Origin: Afifellaceae bacterium
Lineage (GTDB): Bacteria > Pseudomonadota > Alphaproteobacteria > Rhizobiales > Afifellaceae
NCBI GenBank assembly: GCA_028281235.1
Contig: JANQKG010000029.1
Location: 1 to 64,000 of the forward strand
Reading direction: 5' to 3'
Length of the DNA stretch: 64,000 nt
Below, one piece after another: positions 10,228 to 18,255 of the stretch. Position 1 is the stretch's first letter. The number at the start of each line of letters is the position of its first letter. The notes beneath the pieces were generated by a model. That model saw nothing but the letters and a program-made list of their open reading frames with translations, was not told the DNA's origin and searched no databases. Position numbers and translations under genes: made by a program.

Positions 10228-12083
10228 GTCATGGGCAGCACGCCGTAGAGCGAGGTCTTTTCCGGATGCTGGAGGCGCGTCCAATACGCGACCCACTGCG
10301 CCGGCGCGTGAAAGAGCGGGACCACATAGAAGCCCGACATCAGCACCCGGTCATAGGCGCGCACCGCATCGATGAACTCCTCCTGGCTCTTCGCGGCCAA
10401 CAGCGCTTGGATCATGGCGTCGACGGCCGGGCTCGACACGCCGGCAAAGTTCAGCCGGCCGAACGTGTCGGCGTCGATCTTCGACCAGCGGCCGACCTGT
10501 TCGTTGCCTGGGGACAGCGACGCGGAATAGACCCAGTGCATCATGTCGAATTGTCGGGTGTTGAGGATGCGCTCCCAATATTGCGCGGAATCGACCTGCC
10601 GGACCGACATGTCGATGCCGCCGATGCGCAGCGCCTGCTGGAAGGCAAGCGCCAGGCGCTCCTCCTCGGCGTTGCGCACCAGCATCTCAAACGCCAGCGC
10701 CGCACCGGTCTCCTTGTGCACCAGTTTGTTGTCGCGGCGCTCGTAGCCGGCTTCCGTCAGGAGCGCGATGCCCTGGCGCAGATTGTTGCGGTCGCGGCCC
10801 GACCCGTCGCTGACCGGGGGCGCATAGGTGCCCTCCATGATGTCCTCCCGCACCGCGTCGGGGAAGGGTGCCAAGAGTTCGCGTTCACGTGCGCTCGCCG
10901 GGCGGCCGAGCGCTGAGAGAATTGAGCCCTGGAAGTAGCTTCCGGTGCGGCGGTAGCGGCCCTCGTAAAGGCTCGGATTGATCCACTCAAAGTCGAGGAA
11001 ATAGGTCAGCGCTTCGCGCACCCGTACGTCCTGGAAGATCGGGTTGCGCATGTTGAAGACAAGCCCGTTCATGCCGCGCGGCGTGCCGGTCTCAAACGCC
11101 TCCAACGTCACGCGGCCGTCCTCCACGGCGGGGAAGTCGTAACCGCTCGACCAGCGTGTGGTGTCGGTTTCCACATTGATGTCGAAGAGGCCCTTCTTGA
11201 ACGCCTCAAAGAGGGTGTTGGCGTCGCGGAAATATTCCACGCGCACCTCGTCGAAATTGTCGAAGCCGCGCTTTGTCGGCAGGTCCTTGCCCCAATAATC
11301 GGGGTTCTTCTTCAGCGTGACGGTCTTTCCCGGATCGACGCGGTCGATGAGATAGGGGCCGCTGCCGATGAACTTTTCCAGCGAGCTCTCGCCGAACTCT
11401 TCCGGTTCGGTGGCATGCTTGGGGATGACGGCCATCAGCCCGACGATCAGAGGCAGCTCCCGGTCAAAACCCTCTCCGAAGACGAAGCGCACCTTGTCGC
11501 CGGGCTTGGTCTCCACGCGATCGATCTTTTCGTACCAGCCGCGCGGGGTGCCTTTCTCCTTGAGGAGGTTGAAGGAGAAGACCACGTCATCGGCCGTCAC
11601 CGGCTCGCCGTCGGAGAAGCGCGCGTTGGGGTTCATGGTGAACTCCACCCAGGAGCGGTCCTCCGGCACCTCTACAAACTCCGCCAGATGGCCATAGAGC
11701 GTGAACGGCTCGTCCCAGTTCCGCACGAGCAGGCTCTCCCAGACGTTGTTGCTCCAGAAGGGCGAGCTGCGGCCCCACAATCCGTCGGGCACGCTGCCCT
11801 TGCGGATGAACGGATTGAGGCTGTCGAAGGTGCCCTGTCCGGCAAAGCTGATGGAACCGCCCTTGGGCGCGTCCGAATTGGCGGAGGGGAAGTGCTGGAA
11901 ATCCGGCGGAAGCGCCGGCTCGCCATGCATGGCGATGGCATGCTTCGGCTCAGCCAGCGCCGTGCCACTGAGGGCCGCGATCATTCCGGCGATCACGGCA
12001 ATGACGACTATGGCAGCGGCAAGGGGGGTGGAAGGCGTGGCGAAACCGCGGAGGGGCGGGGCCGCCGGAATAACTGTTTTCAC
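10209..12083 (-). CDS. Extracellular solute-binding protein, family 5 (YejA-like, peptide ABC importer)
   Basis: 624 residues from GTG at 12083, chosen because AAAGGAC lies 6 bases before it; an in-frame start at 12203 would add 40 non-signal-like residues. The N-terminus is a long signal peptide ending near SGTALA. The mature start HAIAMHGEPALPPDFQHFP and DAPKGGSISFAGQGTFDSLNPF match YejA, the binding protein for oligopeptides and microcin C. Family-5 motifs follow: FNLLKEKGTPRGW, SGPYLIDRVDPGKTVTLKKN, NMRNPIFQDVRVREALTY. No permease (YejB, YejE) or ATPase (YejF) is adjacent, so it is an orphan binding protein in this window. Its end overlaps the DsbA-family gene. Confidence 0.9.
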   Translation of the reverse strand: MKTVIPAAPPLRGFATPSTPLAAAIVVIAVIAGMIAALSGTALAEPKHAIAMHGEPALPPDFQHFPSANSDAPKGGSISFAGQGTFDSLNPFIRKGSVPDGLWGRSSPFWSNNVWESLLVRNWDEPFTLYGHLAEFVEVPEDRSWVEFTMNPNARFSDGEPVTADDVVFSFNLLKEKGTPRGWYEKIDRVETKPGDKVRFVFGEGFDRELPLIVGLMAVIPKHATEPEEFGESSLEKFIGSGPYLIDRVDPGKTVTLKKNPDYWGKDLPTKRGFDNFDEVRVEYFRDANTLFEAFKKGLFDINVETDTTRWSSGYDFPAVEDGRVTLEAFETGTPRGMNGLVFNMRNPIFQDVRVREALTYFLDFEWINPSLYEGRYRRTGSYFQGSILSALGRPASARERELLAPFPDAVREDIMEGTYAPPVSDGSGRDRNNLRQGIALLTEAGYERRDNKLVHKETGAALAFEMLVRNAEEERLALAFQQALRIGGIDMSVRQVDSAQYWERILNTRQFDMMHWVYSASLSPGNEQVGRWSKIDADTFGRLNFAGVSSPAVDAMIQALLAAKSQEEFIDAVRAYDRVLMSGFYVVPLFHAPAQWVAYWTRLQHPEKTSLYGVLPMTWWTRQ

Positions 12084-12281
12084 GGAGGATTGTCCTTTCA
12101 CGCTCAGGGCCCGACCGAATCCTGGCTGCGAAACGTGGCGGTACTCTGCGACAAACTGGAATCTTTCGCAAATGCCCGCTAATGAGAGGGATCGAAGGGT
12201 CAATCTGTCGCCAAATTTACTCGGCAGACGCCCGGCAGCGATCCGTCGGCAGAGGGCCGACGGGCGATTACGAGGTTACAC

Positions 12282-12926
12282 ATGGCATTGAAGCGCTCGC
12301 TTTCGAGCAACGTCGCGTCGCTGGCCGCAGGGGCCGCGTTTGCAACGTTTGCCGCCTTGGCTGCGATCCCAGCCCAAGCCCAGGACCAGCAACAGGCGCC
12401 GGCCGCCGCGGCCGTCGAGCAGCCCGAATGGGAAAAGGTCTGCGGCAACATCAACGACAATCAAGAGTGCCACATCAGTCGCAAGCGCCTGGCGGCGACC
12501 GGGCAGCCGATCGCGCAGTTCCTTGTGATTGAGCGCGGTGACAAAAAGCTTCTGCAGGTCGCGGTCCCGCCTGTGGCGCTGATCCAACCCGGCGTCCAGG
12601 TCAAGATCGACGACGGCGAGGCCAGCGGCGTGAAATACGTCGTGTGCACGCCCGGCGAATGCCTGGCGCTCGGTGAGATCAATGATGATTTCATCTCCAG
12701 GCTGAAGCGCGGCGGCAACGTTGTCATCACCATGCTGAACCCGCAGGGCAAGCCAGTGAATTTCGATATCAGCCTCGTCGGCTTCACGGCGACCTATGAC
12801 GGGCCGGGCATCGACCCGGAGCAGGCGCGTGCCCGCCAGCAGCGGCTTGAGGACGAGCTGAAGCGCAAGGCCGACGAGGCCCGCCAAAGGCTCCTGGACC
12901 TGCAGCAGCAATCGAGCACGCAGTAG
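12282..12926 (+). CDS. Invasion-associated locus B (IalB) family protein
   Basis: 214 residues. A signal peptide ends at about residue 33 (AAIPAQAQ). The mature domain has the IalB pattern: WEKVCGNINDNQECHISR with two cysteines, a middle VPPVALIQPGVQVKIDDGE, a second Cys pair in YVVCTPGECLA, and VVITMLNPQGKPVNFDISL. The C-terminus (residues 175-214) is a charged, probably coiled-coil tail rich in Arg, Glu and Gln. IalB was named in Bartonella for red-cell invasion, but homologues occur across free-living Hyphomicrobiales, where the role is unknown. Divergent from the YejA-like gene. Confidence 0.9.
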   Translation: MALKRSLSSNVASLAAGAAFATFAALAAIPAQAQDQQQAPAAAAVEQPEWEKVCGNINDNQECHISRKRLAATGQPIAQFLVIERGDKKLLQVAVPPVALIQPGVQVKIDDGEASGVKYVVCTPGECLALGEINDDFISRLKRGGNVVITMLNPQGKPVNFDISLVGFTATYDGPGIDPEQARARQQRLEDELKRKADEARQRLLDLQQQSSTQ

Positions 12927-12978
12927 ATTCGGCACGCGGTCGCGTTACGGCTTAGGCTCCGCTAAGGGGCCTCTCGTC

Positions 12979-13085
12979 TGTCATCCCGGTTCGGCCGCAG
13001 GCCGAGACCGGGACCCATGAACACCCACGCCGCTCGGTGGCCATGGATCCCGGACTGGCGCTGACGCGCCCTCCGGGATGACAAA
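12979..13085. repeat. Paired palindromic repeat (units C1 and C2, converging)
   Basis: Unit C1, starting TCATCCCGGTTCGGCCGCAG, and unit C2 in inverse orientation, ending CCTCCGGGATGACAAAG, face each other across about 30 bases. It lies between convergent ialB-family and hspQ genes and has the same design as 9357-9494 in mirror order. Confidence 0.85.
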
Positions 13086-13134
13086 GGAGAGGGTGTTTGT
13101 CGCCTCTGATTAGCTGTCGCGCAGCAGTGGCGGC

Positions 13135-13461
13135 TCAGTTGGGCATTTCGCGGCTGCGGTAGAGGCCGTTCTCAAAACTGCCGAAGAGATCGCGCACCTG
13201 TGGGTGCCGCACCGGTTCGCCGCTGTCGTCGGGCAAGAGGTTCTGCTCCGATACATAGGCGATGTATTCGGTATCCTCGTTTTCCGCCAGCAGATGATAG
13301 AACGGTTGGTCCTTGGACGGCCGGATCTCCTCCGGAATGGCCTCGTACCATTCTTCCGTGTTGGCGAATTGCGGATCGACGTCGAACACCACGCCGCGGA
13401 ACGGGTAGAAACGGTGGCGCACGATCTGGCCCACCTGGAATTTCGCCTGTCCGAACTTCAT
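13135..13461 (-). CDS. hspQ: Heat shock protein HspQ
   Basis: 108 residues, typical length. It matches the HspQ (YccV, hemimethylated-DNA-binding-like) family: KFQVGQIVRHRFYPFRGVVF at the N-terminus, DVDPQFANTEEWYEAIP, and DQPFYHLLAENEDTEYIAYV, followed by SEQNLLPDDSGEPVRHPQV. In enterobacteria HspQ is a Lon protease specificity-enhancing factor; the same role here is an inference. Cytosolic. It is a single gene flanked by a repeat pair at its 3' end. Confidence 0.95.
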   Translation of the reverse strand: MKFGQAKFQVGQIVRHRFYPFRGVVFDVDPQFANTEEWYEAIPEEIRPSKDQPFYHLLAENEDTEYIAYVSEQNLLPDDSGEPVRHPQVRDLFGSFENGLYRSREMPN

Positions 13462-13544
13462 GATAGCGACCTTCGCCCGTCACCGGGTGGCATGCAACCC
13501 TCTTGGCGAAGGCGCGGCGACGCGGCGCAGCGCGGCCGTTCCTT

Positions 13545-14720
13545 CTAAGCGCCGGCGTGGCTCGTCACACCCTGGCGCATGAGCAGACGACGCAGCGGCG
13601 GCAGTGCACCGGCGGCGCCGATGCCGAGGGCGCGGCCAGCCTGGACAGGCAGGAAATCGGTCAGCAGCGAGCGGTTGAGGAGGTCGACCGCATAGGTGCG
13701 CGAGCGGATGTCGGCTTGGCGCATGGCGTGGAACGATCGAATGGCATCTGCTCCGCCTGGATTATCGCGGTGACGCGCCAGCATACGCTGCAGCGCCGCC
13801 ACGTCACGGAAGCCGAGATTGAGGCCCTGGGCGCCGATTGGCGGGAAGAGATGCGCCGTTTCTCCGACGAGCACCGTGCCGCTTGCGGCGAACCGGTCCG
13901 CCAGGGCCGCGCGGAGCCGAACCGATGCGGGTCGGCTTTCCACCTGCATGGCGCCATGAATGGAGTGGGCGCGCGTTTCGATCGCGCTGGCGAGGGCCGC
14001 GTCGTCCATCTCAATCGCGCGATCGGCGGCCTTGGGTGTGTCAACCCACACAAGGCTGACGCGGTTGCCGGGAAGGGGAACCAGCGTGAACGGGCCTCGC
14101 TCGGTATGAAACTCGGTGGAGACCCCGCCATGATGGTGCTGCACGGTCAGTGTCACGACGAGCGCGGTCTGCGGATAGCTCCAGGTGCGCACGTTGATGC
14201 CGGCCGCTTCCCGGACCAGCGAGCGGGCGCCGTCTGCCGCGACGATCAGTTTCGCGGTGTAGGACGCGTCGGCCGTCTCAAGCGTTCCCCTTGCGCTGCC
14301 CAATGAGACGGACTGCACCGGCGTAGGCATTAGCTCAATGTTGCCGACCTCCTCTGCCTGGTGCCGCAACGCATTGACCAGGTCGCCATTGGGAATGTTG
14401 TAGCCGAATGCCGCCAGGCCGATCTCGGAGGCGTAGAAGGTCGTCTCGGGTGCGCGAATGAGGCGTCGTGTGGCGTCGATCAGGCGGATCGCTTTCAGCG
14501 GCTCGGCGCAATCGGCTAGCGCTGGCGTGACGCCAAGCGCATCGAGGAGCCGCATGGACCCGTCCAGCAGCGCTGCCGTGCGTCCCGGCGGAAAGCTCGC
14601 CGGCGGCGCGAAAAGCACCGTTCGCAGGCCGGCCTCTGCGGCCACAAGAGCGGCAGCCACGCCGGTTGCGCCGCCCCCGACCACGGCGACGTCGAAAGCG
14701 CCCTTATCGGTCTGAACCAT
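13545..14720 (-). CDS. UbiH/UbiF-family FAD-dependent hydroxylase
   Basis: 391 residues from ATG at 14720; the frame stays open to 15059 but that part overlaps the divergent pcs gene. It has the Rossmann dinucleotide motif VVGGGATGVAAALVAAEAG at residues 11-30 and the second FAD motif GETAHLFPPIGAQGLNLGFR around residue 300. This Glu-containing form (in place of GD) is common in rhizobial members. The family hydroxylates the aromatic ring of ubiquinone precursors; which ring position cannot be read from sequence. A membrane-associated cytosolic enzyme. A role in ubiquinone synthesis is likely but other aromatic substrates are possible. Confidence 0.88.
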   Translation of the reverse strand: MVQTDKGAFDVAVVGGGATGVAAALVAAEAGLRTVLFAPPASFPPGRTAALLDGSMRLLDALGVTPALADCAEPLKAIRLIDATRRLIRAPETTFYASEIGLAAFGYNIPNGDLVNALRHQAEEVGNIELMPTPVQSVSLGSARGTLETADASYTAKLIVAADGARSLVREAAGINVRTWSYPQTALVVTLTVQHHHGGVSTEFHTERGPFTLVPLPGNRVSLVWVDTPKAADRAIEMDDAALASAIETRAHSIHGAMQVESRPASVRLRAALADRFAASGTVLVGETAHLFPPIGAQGLNLGFRDVAALQRMLARHRDNPGGADAIRSFHAMRQADIRSRTYAVDLLNRSLLTDFLPVQAGRALGIGAAGALPPLRRLLMRQGVTSHAGA

Positions 14721-14904
14721 ACCGGCAAGATGAGCCTGCCGGGAGCGGTTCGCAATGGCGTGTTCTGCCGCGGCCCCGCAATTATCCCGCGCCGGGGTTG
14801 CGCTTGATAGAACGGCCCGGCAAGACGGTCGCCAGCGATTCAGGCGCGAGGGGCGGCGAACCAGTGGGCCGCTCACTTCGCCGGCCTGACGGAAAAGGGG
14901 CGGT

Positions 14905-15603
14905 TTGAGGGACAGCGTGGGCCAGCGGCATCTCTTTGCCATACACCTCCTCACCGCCAGCGGTGCGGCGCTCGCGATCCTTTCAGTGTTGGCCATCGCT
15001 GACCAGGATTGGCGGGCCGCCTTCTTCTGGCTGGGCATTGCGACGCTTGTGGACGGCATCGACGGCCCCCTGGCGCGGCGGCATCGCGTCCGCGAGCGGC
15101 TGCCGAAATGGGATGGCGCAGCGCTCGACTTTGTCGTCGATTACGTGACCTATGTATTCGCGCCGGCGATCATCGTGGGGCGGGCACTTGACCTGCCGCC
15201 GCTGCTGGGCGCGATTGCTGCCGTCGTGGTCGCCGTATCGGGCGCGCTTTATTTCGCCGACACGCGCATGAAGCAGCCGGACAATTCGTTCCGTGGCTTT
15301 CCGGCCGTGTGGAACATGCCGGTCTTCGTTCTCTTCGCCTTTCAGCCGCCGCCGGCGGTGACGTTTCTTTCGGTCCTTGCGCTGGCCGTGTTGACCTTCG
15401 TCCCGGTCAACTTCGTCCACCCGATCCGCGTTGTGCGTTGGCGCATAGGGACGCTCAGCGTCGTCGGCGTATGGGTGCTGTGCGCGCTGTGGCTCTTGGC
15501 GACGAATTTTATGGCGCCGGCCGCGGTGAAATACGTCCTGCTCGCCGCCTCTGCCTACCTCTTCTGCATAGCCGCCGTGCAGCAGAGCCTGCGAAGCGAT
15601 TAG
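14905..15603 (+). CDS. pcs: Phosphatidylcholine synthase
   Basis: 232 residues from TTG. A multi-pass inner-membrane protein (about 7 hydrophobic segments). It carries the CDP-alcohol phosphotransferase signature as DGIDGPLARRHRV followed by DGAALDFVVDYVTYV, and the Pcs-specific RMKQPDNSFRGFPAVWNM loop. Pcs condenses CDP-diacylglycerol with free choline to give phosphatidylcholine and CMP, a pathway typical of rhizobia and related alphaproteobacteria that live with eukaryotes. The purine-rich GGAAAAGGGG upstream supports the TTG start. TerC and a quinone reductase gene follow closely on the same strand. Confidence 0.92.
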   Translation: MRDSVGQRHLFAIHLLTASGAALAILSVLAIADQDWRAAFFWLGIATLVDGIDGPLARRHRVRERLPKWDGAALDFVVDYVTYVFAPAIIVGRALDLPPLLGAIAAVVVAVSGALYFADTRMKQPDNSFRGFPAVWNMPVFVLFAFQPPPAVTFLSVLALAVLTFVPVNFVHPIRVVRWRIGTLSVVGVWVLCALWLLATNFMAPAAVKYVLLAASAYLFCIAAVQQSLRSD

Positions 15604-15617
15604 GAGTCGACACTCCC

Positions 15618-16376
15618 ATGCTGGAATTGCTGACCAGTCCCGAAGCCTGGGCCGCCTTTGTCGCGTTGTCGGTGATGGAGATCGTGCTCGGCATCGACAA
15701 CATCATCTTCATCTCAATTCTGGTCGGCAAGCTACCGGAACCGCTGGCGACACGCGCCCGGCAGATCGGCCTGTTCTTGGCGTTTCTGTTCCGCGTGATC
15801 CTGCTCTTCGGCATTACCTGGGTGATTGGGCTGACCGCGCCGTTCTTCACGGTGCCGTTTGAGCTGGCGCTTTCCGATGGCCACAAATTGTTCGATCCGG
15901 AAATCTCCTGGCGCGATGTGATCCTCGTCGCCGGCGGCCTCTTTCTGCTGGTCAAGGCAACGCGGGAAATTCACAGCGAGATCGAGCATGAGGAGAAATC
16001 GCTGGGCAAAGCGGCCGCCGATACGTTTGCGGCCATCATCGCGCAGATCGTCGTCATCGACATGGTGTTCTCCGTCGATTCCATCCTGACGGCCGTCGGG
16101 ATGGCGGACGATGTGGAGGTGATGGTCGCCGCCGTGCTCGTCGCCATCGTGATCATGTATGTGGCGTCCGGGCCGATCGCCGATTTCGTCAAGCGCAACC
16201 CCACGACAAAGATGCTGGCGCTTGCGTTTTTGCTTCTGATCGGCACGGCGCTCGTTGCCGATGGTCTCGGTTTCCATATCCCGCGCGCCTACATCTATTT
16301 TGCGATGGCGTTCGCGGCGCTGGTGGAGATGTTCAACGTGATGGCGCGCCGGGCGCGCAGACGAGCCGGGGGATAG
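15618..16376 (+). CDS. TerC family integral membrane protein
   Basis: 252 residues from ATG at 15618; the frame extends upstream to 15309 but only inside pcs. About seven membrane helices. The TerC signature is clear: SVMEIVLGIDNIIFISIL near residue 20 and, in the second half, VVIDMVFSVDSILTAVGM near 150, each with the intramembrane acidic residue (GIDN, SVDS). TerC proteins are linked to tellurite resistance and, more recently, to manganese export and metalation of exported proteins. Which applies here is unknown. It starts 15 bases after pcs and ends 2 bases before the next gene, so the three are probably co-transcribed. Confidence 0.92.
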   Translation: MLELLTSPEAWAAFVALSVMEIVLGIDNIIFISILVGKLPEPLATRARQIGLFLAFLFRVILLFGITWVIGLTAPFFTVPFELALSDGHKLFDPEISWRDVILVAGGLFLLVKATREIHSEIEHEEKSLGKAAADTFAAIIAQIVVIDMVFSVDSILTAVGMADDVEVMVAAVLVAIVIMYVASGPIADFVKRNPTTKMLALAFLLLIGTALVADGLGFHIPRAYIYFAMAFAALVEMFNVMARRARRRAGG

Positions 16377-16377
16377 A

Positions 16378-17355
16378 ATGGGCAAGGCAATTGTCGTCCA
16401 CGAGCATGGTGGGCCGGAGAAGATGGTGTGGGAGGATGTCGCGGTCGGCGATCCCGGGCCCGGTGAGGCGCGCGTCAAGCATGAGGCGGTCGGGCTGAAC
16501 TTCATCGACGTCTATTTCCGGACCGGCCTCTACAAGCCGGCGAACGGGCTGCCCTATATCCCAGGCAATGAGGGCGCTGGAACGGTCGTCGCCGTCGGGC
16601 CGGACGTGACGCATCTCAAATCGGGAGACCGCGTGTCCTATAACGGTCCCACGGGTTCCTATTGCGAAGAGCGGATCATGCCGGCTGACCGGCTTGTGGT
16701 GGTTCCCTCCGAGATGGACACCCGCATCGCCGCGGCCGTGACGCTTAAGGGCCTGACGGCGCAATATCTGCTGCGCCAGTCGTTTCAGGTCGGGCCTGAG
16801 CACACCATCCTCTTCCATGCTGCGGCGGGTGGCGTGGGCATGATCGCCTGCCAATGGGCGCATCATCTCGGTGCGACGGTCATCGGCACCGTCAGCTCGG
16901 AAGAGAAAGCGGCGCTCGCCCGCGCGCATGGCTGCGATCACGTCATCAACTACACGACGGAAGATTTTGTCGAGCGCGTTGCGGAGATCACCAAGGGCGA
17001 GAAATGCGACGTGGTCTACGATTCCGTCGGCCGTGGGACATTTCCCGGCTCGCTCGATTGCCTGAAGCCGCGTGGCCTGTGGGCGCTTTTCGGCCAGTCG
17101 TCGGGCGTGGTGGAAGGCTTCGACCTCGGCATGCTTGCCCAAAAGGGCTCGCTCTTCGTGACGCGACCGACGCTTTTTCATTATGCGTCGACGCCTGAGA
17201 GGCTCCGCGAGATGGCGGAAGAGACGTTCCAGCTCATCACCGACGGAACGATCAAGGTGGAGGTGAAGCAGGAATTCGCGCTGAAGGACGCGGCCGACGC
17301 GCATCGCGCCCTGGAGGGGCGCAAGACGACCGGTGCGACAGTGCTTGTTCCTTAG
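16378..17355 (+). CDS. NADPH:quinone oxidoreductase (zeta-crystallin type)
   Basis: 325 residues. A medium-chain dehydrogenase/reductase without catalytic zinc, of the QorA type: N-terminal GroES-like domain with VGLNFIDVYFRTGLY and YIPGNEGAGTVVAVG; Rossmann domain with AAGGVGMIACQWAHHLGATV near residue 145; C-terminal LFVTRPTLFHYASTPERL. It reduces quinones by one electron using NADPH, in the cytosol. It begins 2 bases after terC with no intergenic room, so it should be translated from the same mRNA. Confidence 0.93.
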   Translation: MGKAIVVHEHGGPEKMVWEDVAVGDPGPGEARVKHEAVGLNFIDVYFRTGLYKPANGLPYIPGNEGAGTVVAVGPDVTHLKSGDRVSYNGPTGSYCEERIMPADRLVVVPSEMDTRIAAAVTLKGLTAQYLLRQSFQVGPEHTILFHAAAGGVGMIACQWAHHLGATVIGTVSSEEKAALARAHGCDHVINYTTEDFVERVAEITKGEKCDVVYDSVGRGTFPGSLDCLKPRGLWALFGQSSGVVEGFDLGMLAQKGSLFVTRPTLFHYASTPERLREMAEETFQLITDGTIKVEVKQEFALKDAADAHRALEGRKTTGATVLVP

Positions 17356-17403
17356 TCGCGGCGCTCATTTGCGTCGGTAGCTACAAGTAGCCACATTCTT
17401 TCG

Positions 17404-17667
17404 ATGACGACCGTCTCCATCAAGGAAGCCAAAAACCGGCTCACCGAGCTCGCCCGCCGCGTTGAGGAGGGCGAGACCGTCGTGGTGACGCGCAACGGCA
17501 AGCCAGTGATCGATCTCGTGCCGCACAAGCGGCAGGGCGGGCTCAATTGGGAGGCCATCGCCGAATACAAACGCAAGCACGGGATCGACAAGATCGTGGA
17601 GTATGTCGCCGACGATTTCGACGACCCGCTGCCTGAGGACTTTCTGCTCAGGCCTCTGCCAGAGTGA
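17404..17667 (+). CDS. Phd/YefM-family antitoxin
   Basis: 87 residues. A prevent-host-death type antitoxin: the N-terminal DNA-binding and dimerisation part reads TVSIKEAKNRLTELARRVEE, followed by VVVTRNGKPVIDLVP, the two most conserved blocks of the family. The acidic C-terminal part (residues 50-87, with VADDFDDPLPEDFLL) would wrap and neutralise the toxin. Its stop codon overlaps the GTG start of the toxin gene by 4 bases, as is usual for such modules. It should repress its own promoter in the 48-base gap after the quinone reductase gene. The partner toxin is frameshifted. Confidence 0.92.
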   Translation: MTTVSIKEAKNRLTELARRVEEGETVVVTRNGKPVIDLVPHKRQGGLNWEAIAEYKRKHGIDKIVEYVADDFDDPLPEDFLLRPLPE

Positions 17668-18057
17668 GCGGGCTCTTACTCGATACAAACATCGTCCTCC
17701 CGGTCATTGACGAAAGCATGGCTCGGCTGCCCCGGGGCGCTGTCTCAGGTGGTCGCCGCCCCCGATGCCTCGCTGTACGTCAGCGTCGCAAGCCTCTGGG
17801 AGATCGCCATCAAGTCACGCACAGGGAAGTTGAAGCTCAAGCCGGCTCTTCCGACTTTGCCCAGCCTGCTCGTTAACTTGGGCATAGAACTCCTCACGAT
17901 TGAAGAGACGCATGTTCTGCACAGCCTAGATCCGGAACCGGAGACCAAGGACCCCTTCGACCGGCTTCTGCTTGCGCAGTGCCATGTAGAGGCCATGCGT
18001 CTGGTAACGCGAGATCAGAAGCTATCCCAACACCCGCTCGCCTGGCGGCCTGGCTGA
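17664..18057 (+). pseudogene. PIN-domain (VapC-type) toxin, frameshifted
   Basis: The toxin starts at GTG 17664 as MSGLLLDTNIVLPVID and reads through MARLPRG, then leaves frame. From about 17735 the next frame (+1) continues naturally as ALSQVVAAPDASLYVSVASL, then WEIAIKSRTGKLKLKP and DPFDRLLLAQCHVEAM, to a stop at 18057. Joined, they give a full PIN-domain toxin of about 130 residues with the acidic residues D7 (LLDTN), E in SLWEIA and D in KDPFDRLL. The break lies at the run CCCCGGGG (about 17729-17736), so one extra base in that run explains it. This may be a real inactivating mutation, a sequencing error or, less likely, a translational frameshift. Confidence 0.85.
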
Positions 18058-18133
18058 GCGCGGATCGCAGCCAACCCATCCACGTCCCGCCGTTTTTGGG
18101 CTGGCGCCCCCTTCGCGCACTGCCTAACCTGCC

Positions 18134-18235
18134 GATAGAGCGTTGCCGCGCGTCGTTGAATCGCTTCCAACGCTCTATCTTAGTGCTGGGCATGATCTTA
18201 TCGGAAAACCGGTTTCCACTTTTCGGGATCATGCC
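18134..18235. repeat. Type E palindromic repeat
   Basis: Two inverted repeats in series. The first has 11-base arms GATAGAGCGTT (18134-18144) and AACGCTCTATC (18169-18179). The second is CATGATC...GATCATG around CGGAAAACCGGTTTCCACTT, a form well known from Bradyrhizobium- and Mesorhizobium-type genomes. The first arm pair recurs exactly at 32116-32160. It lies between the toxin remnant and the BMP-type ABC operon. Confidence 0.8.
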
Positions 18236-18255
18236 CTTGGGGGAAAGGGGCAGGC

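Noticed and set aside
13800-14320. Missing GD motif in the UbiH-like hydroxylase
   Set aside because: The Glu form GETAHLFPPIGAQG is common in rhizobial members, so it is not an anomaly.
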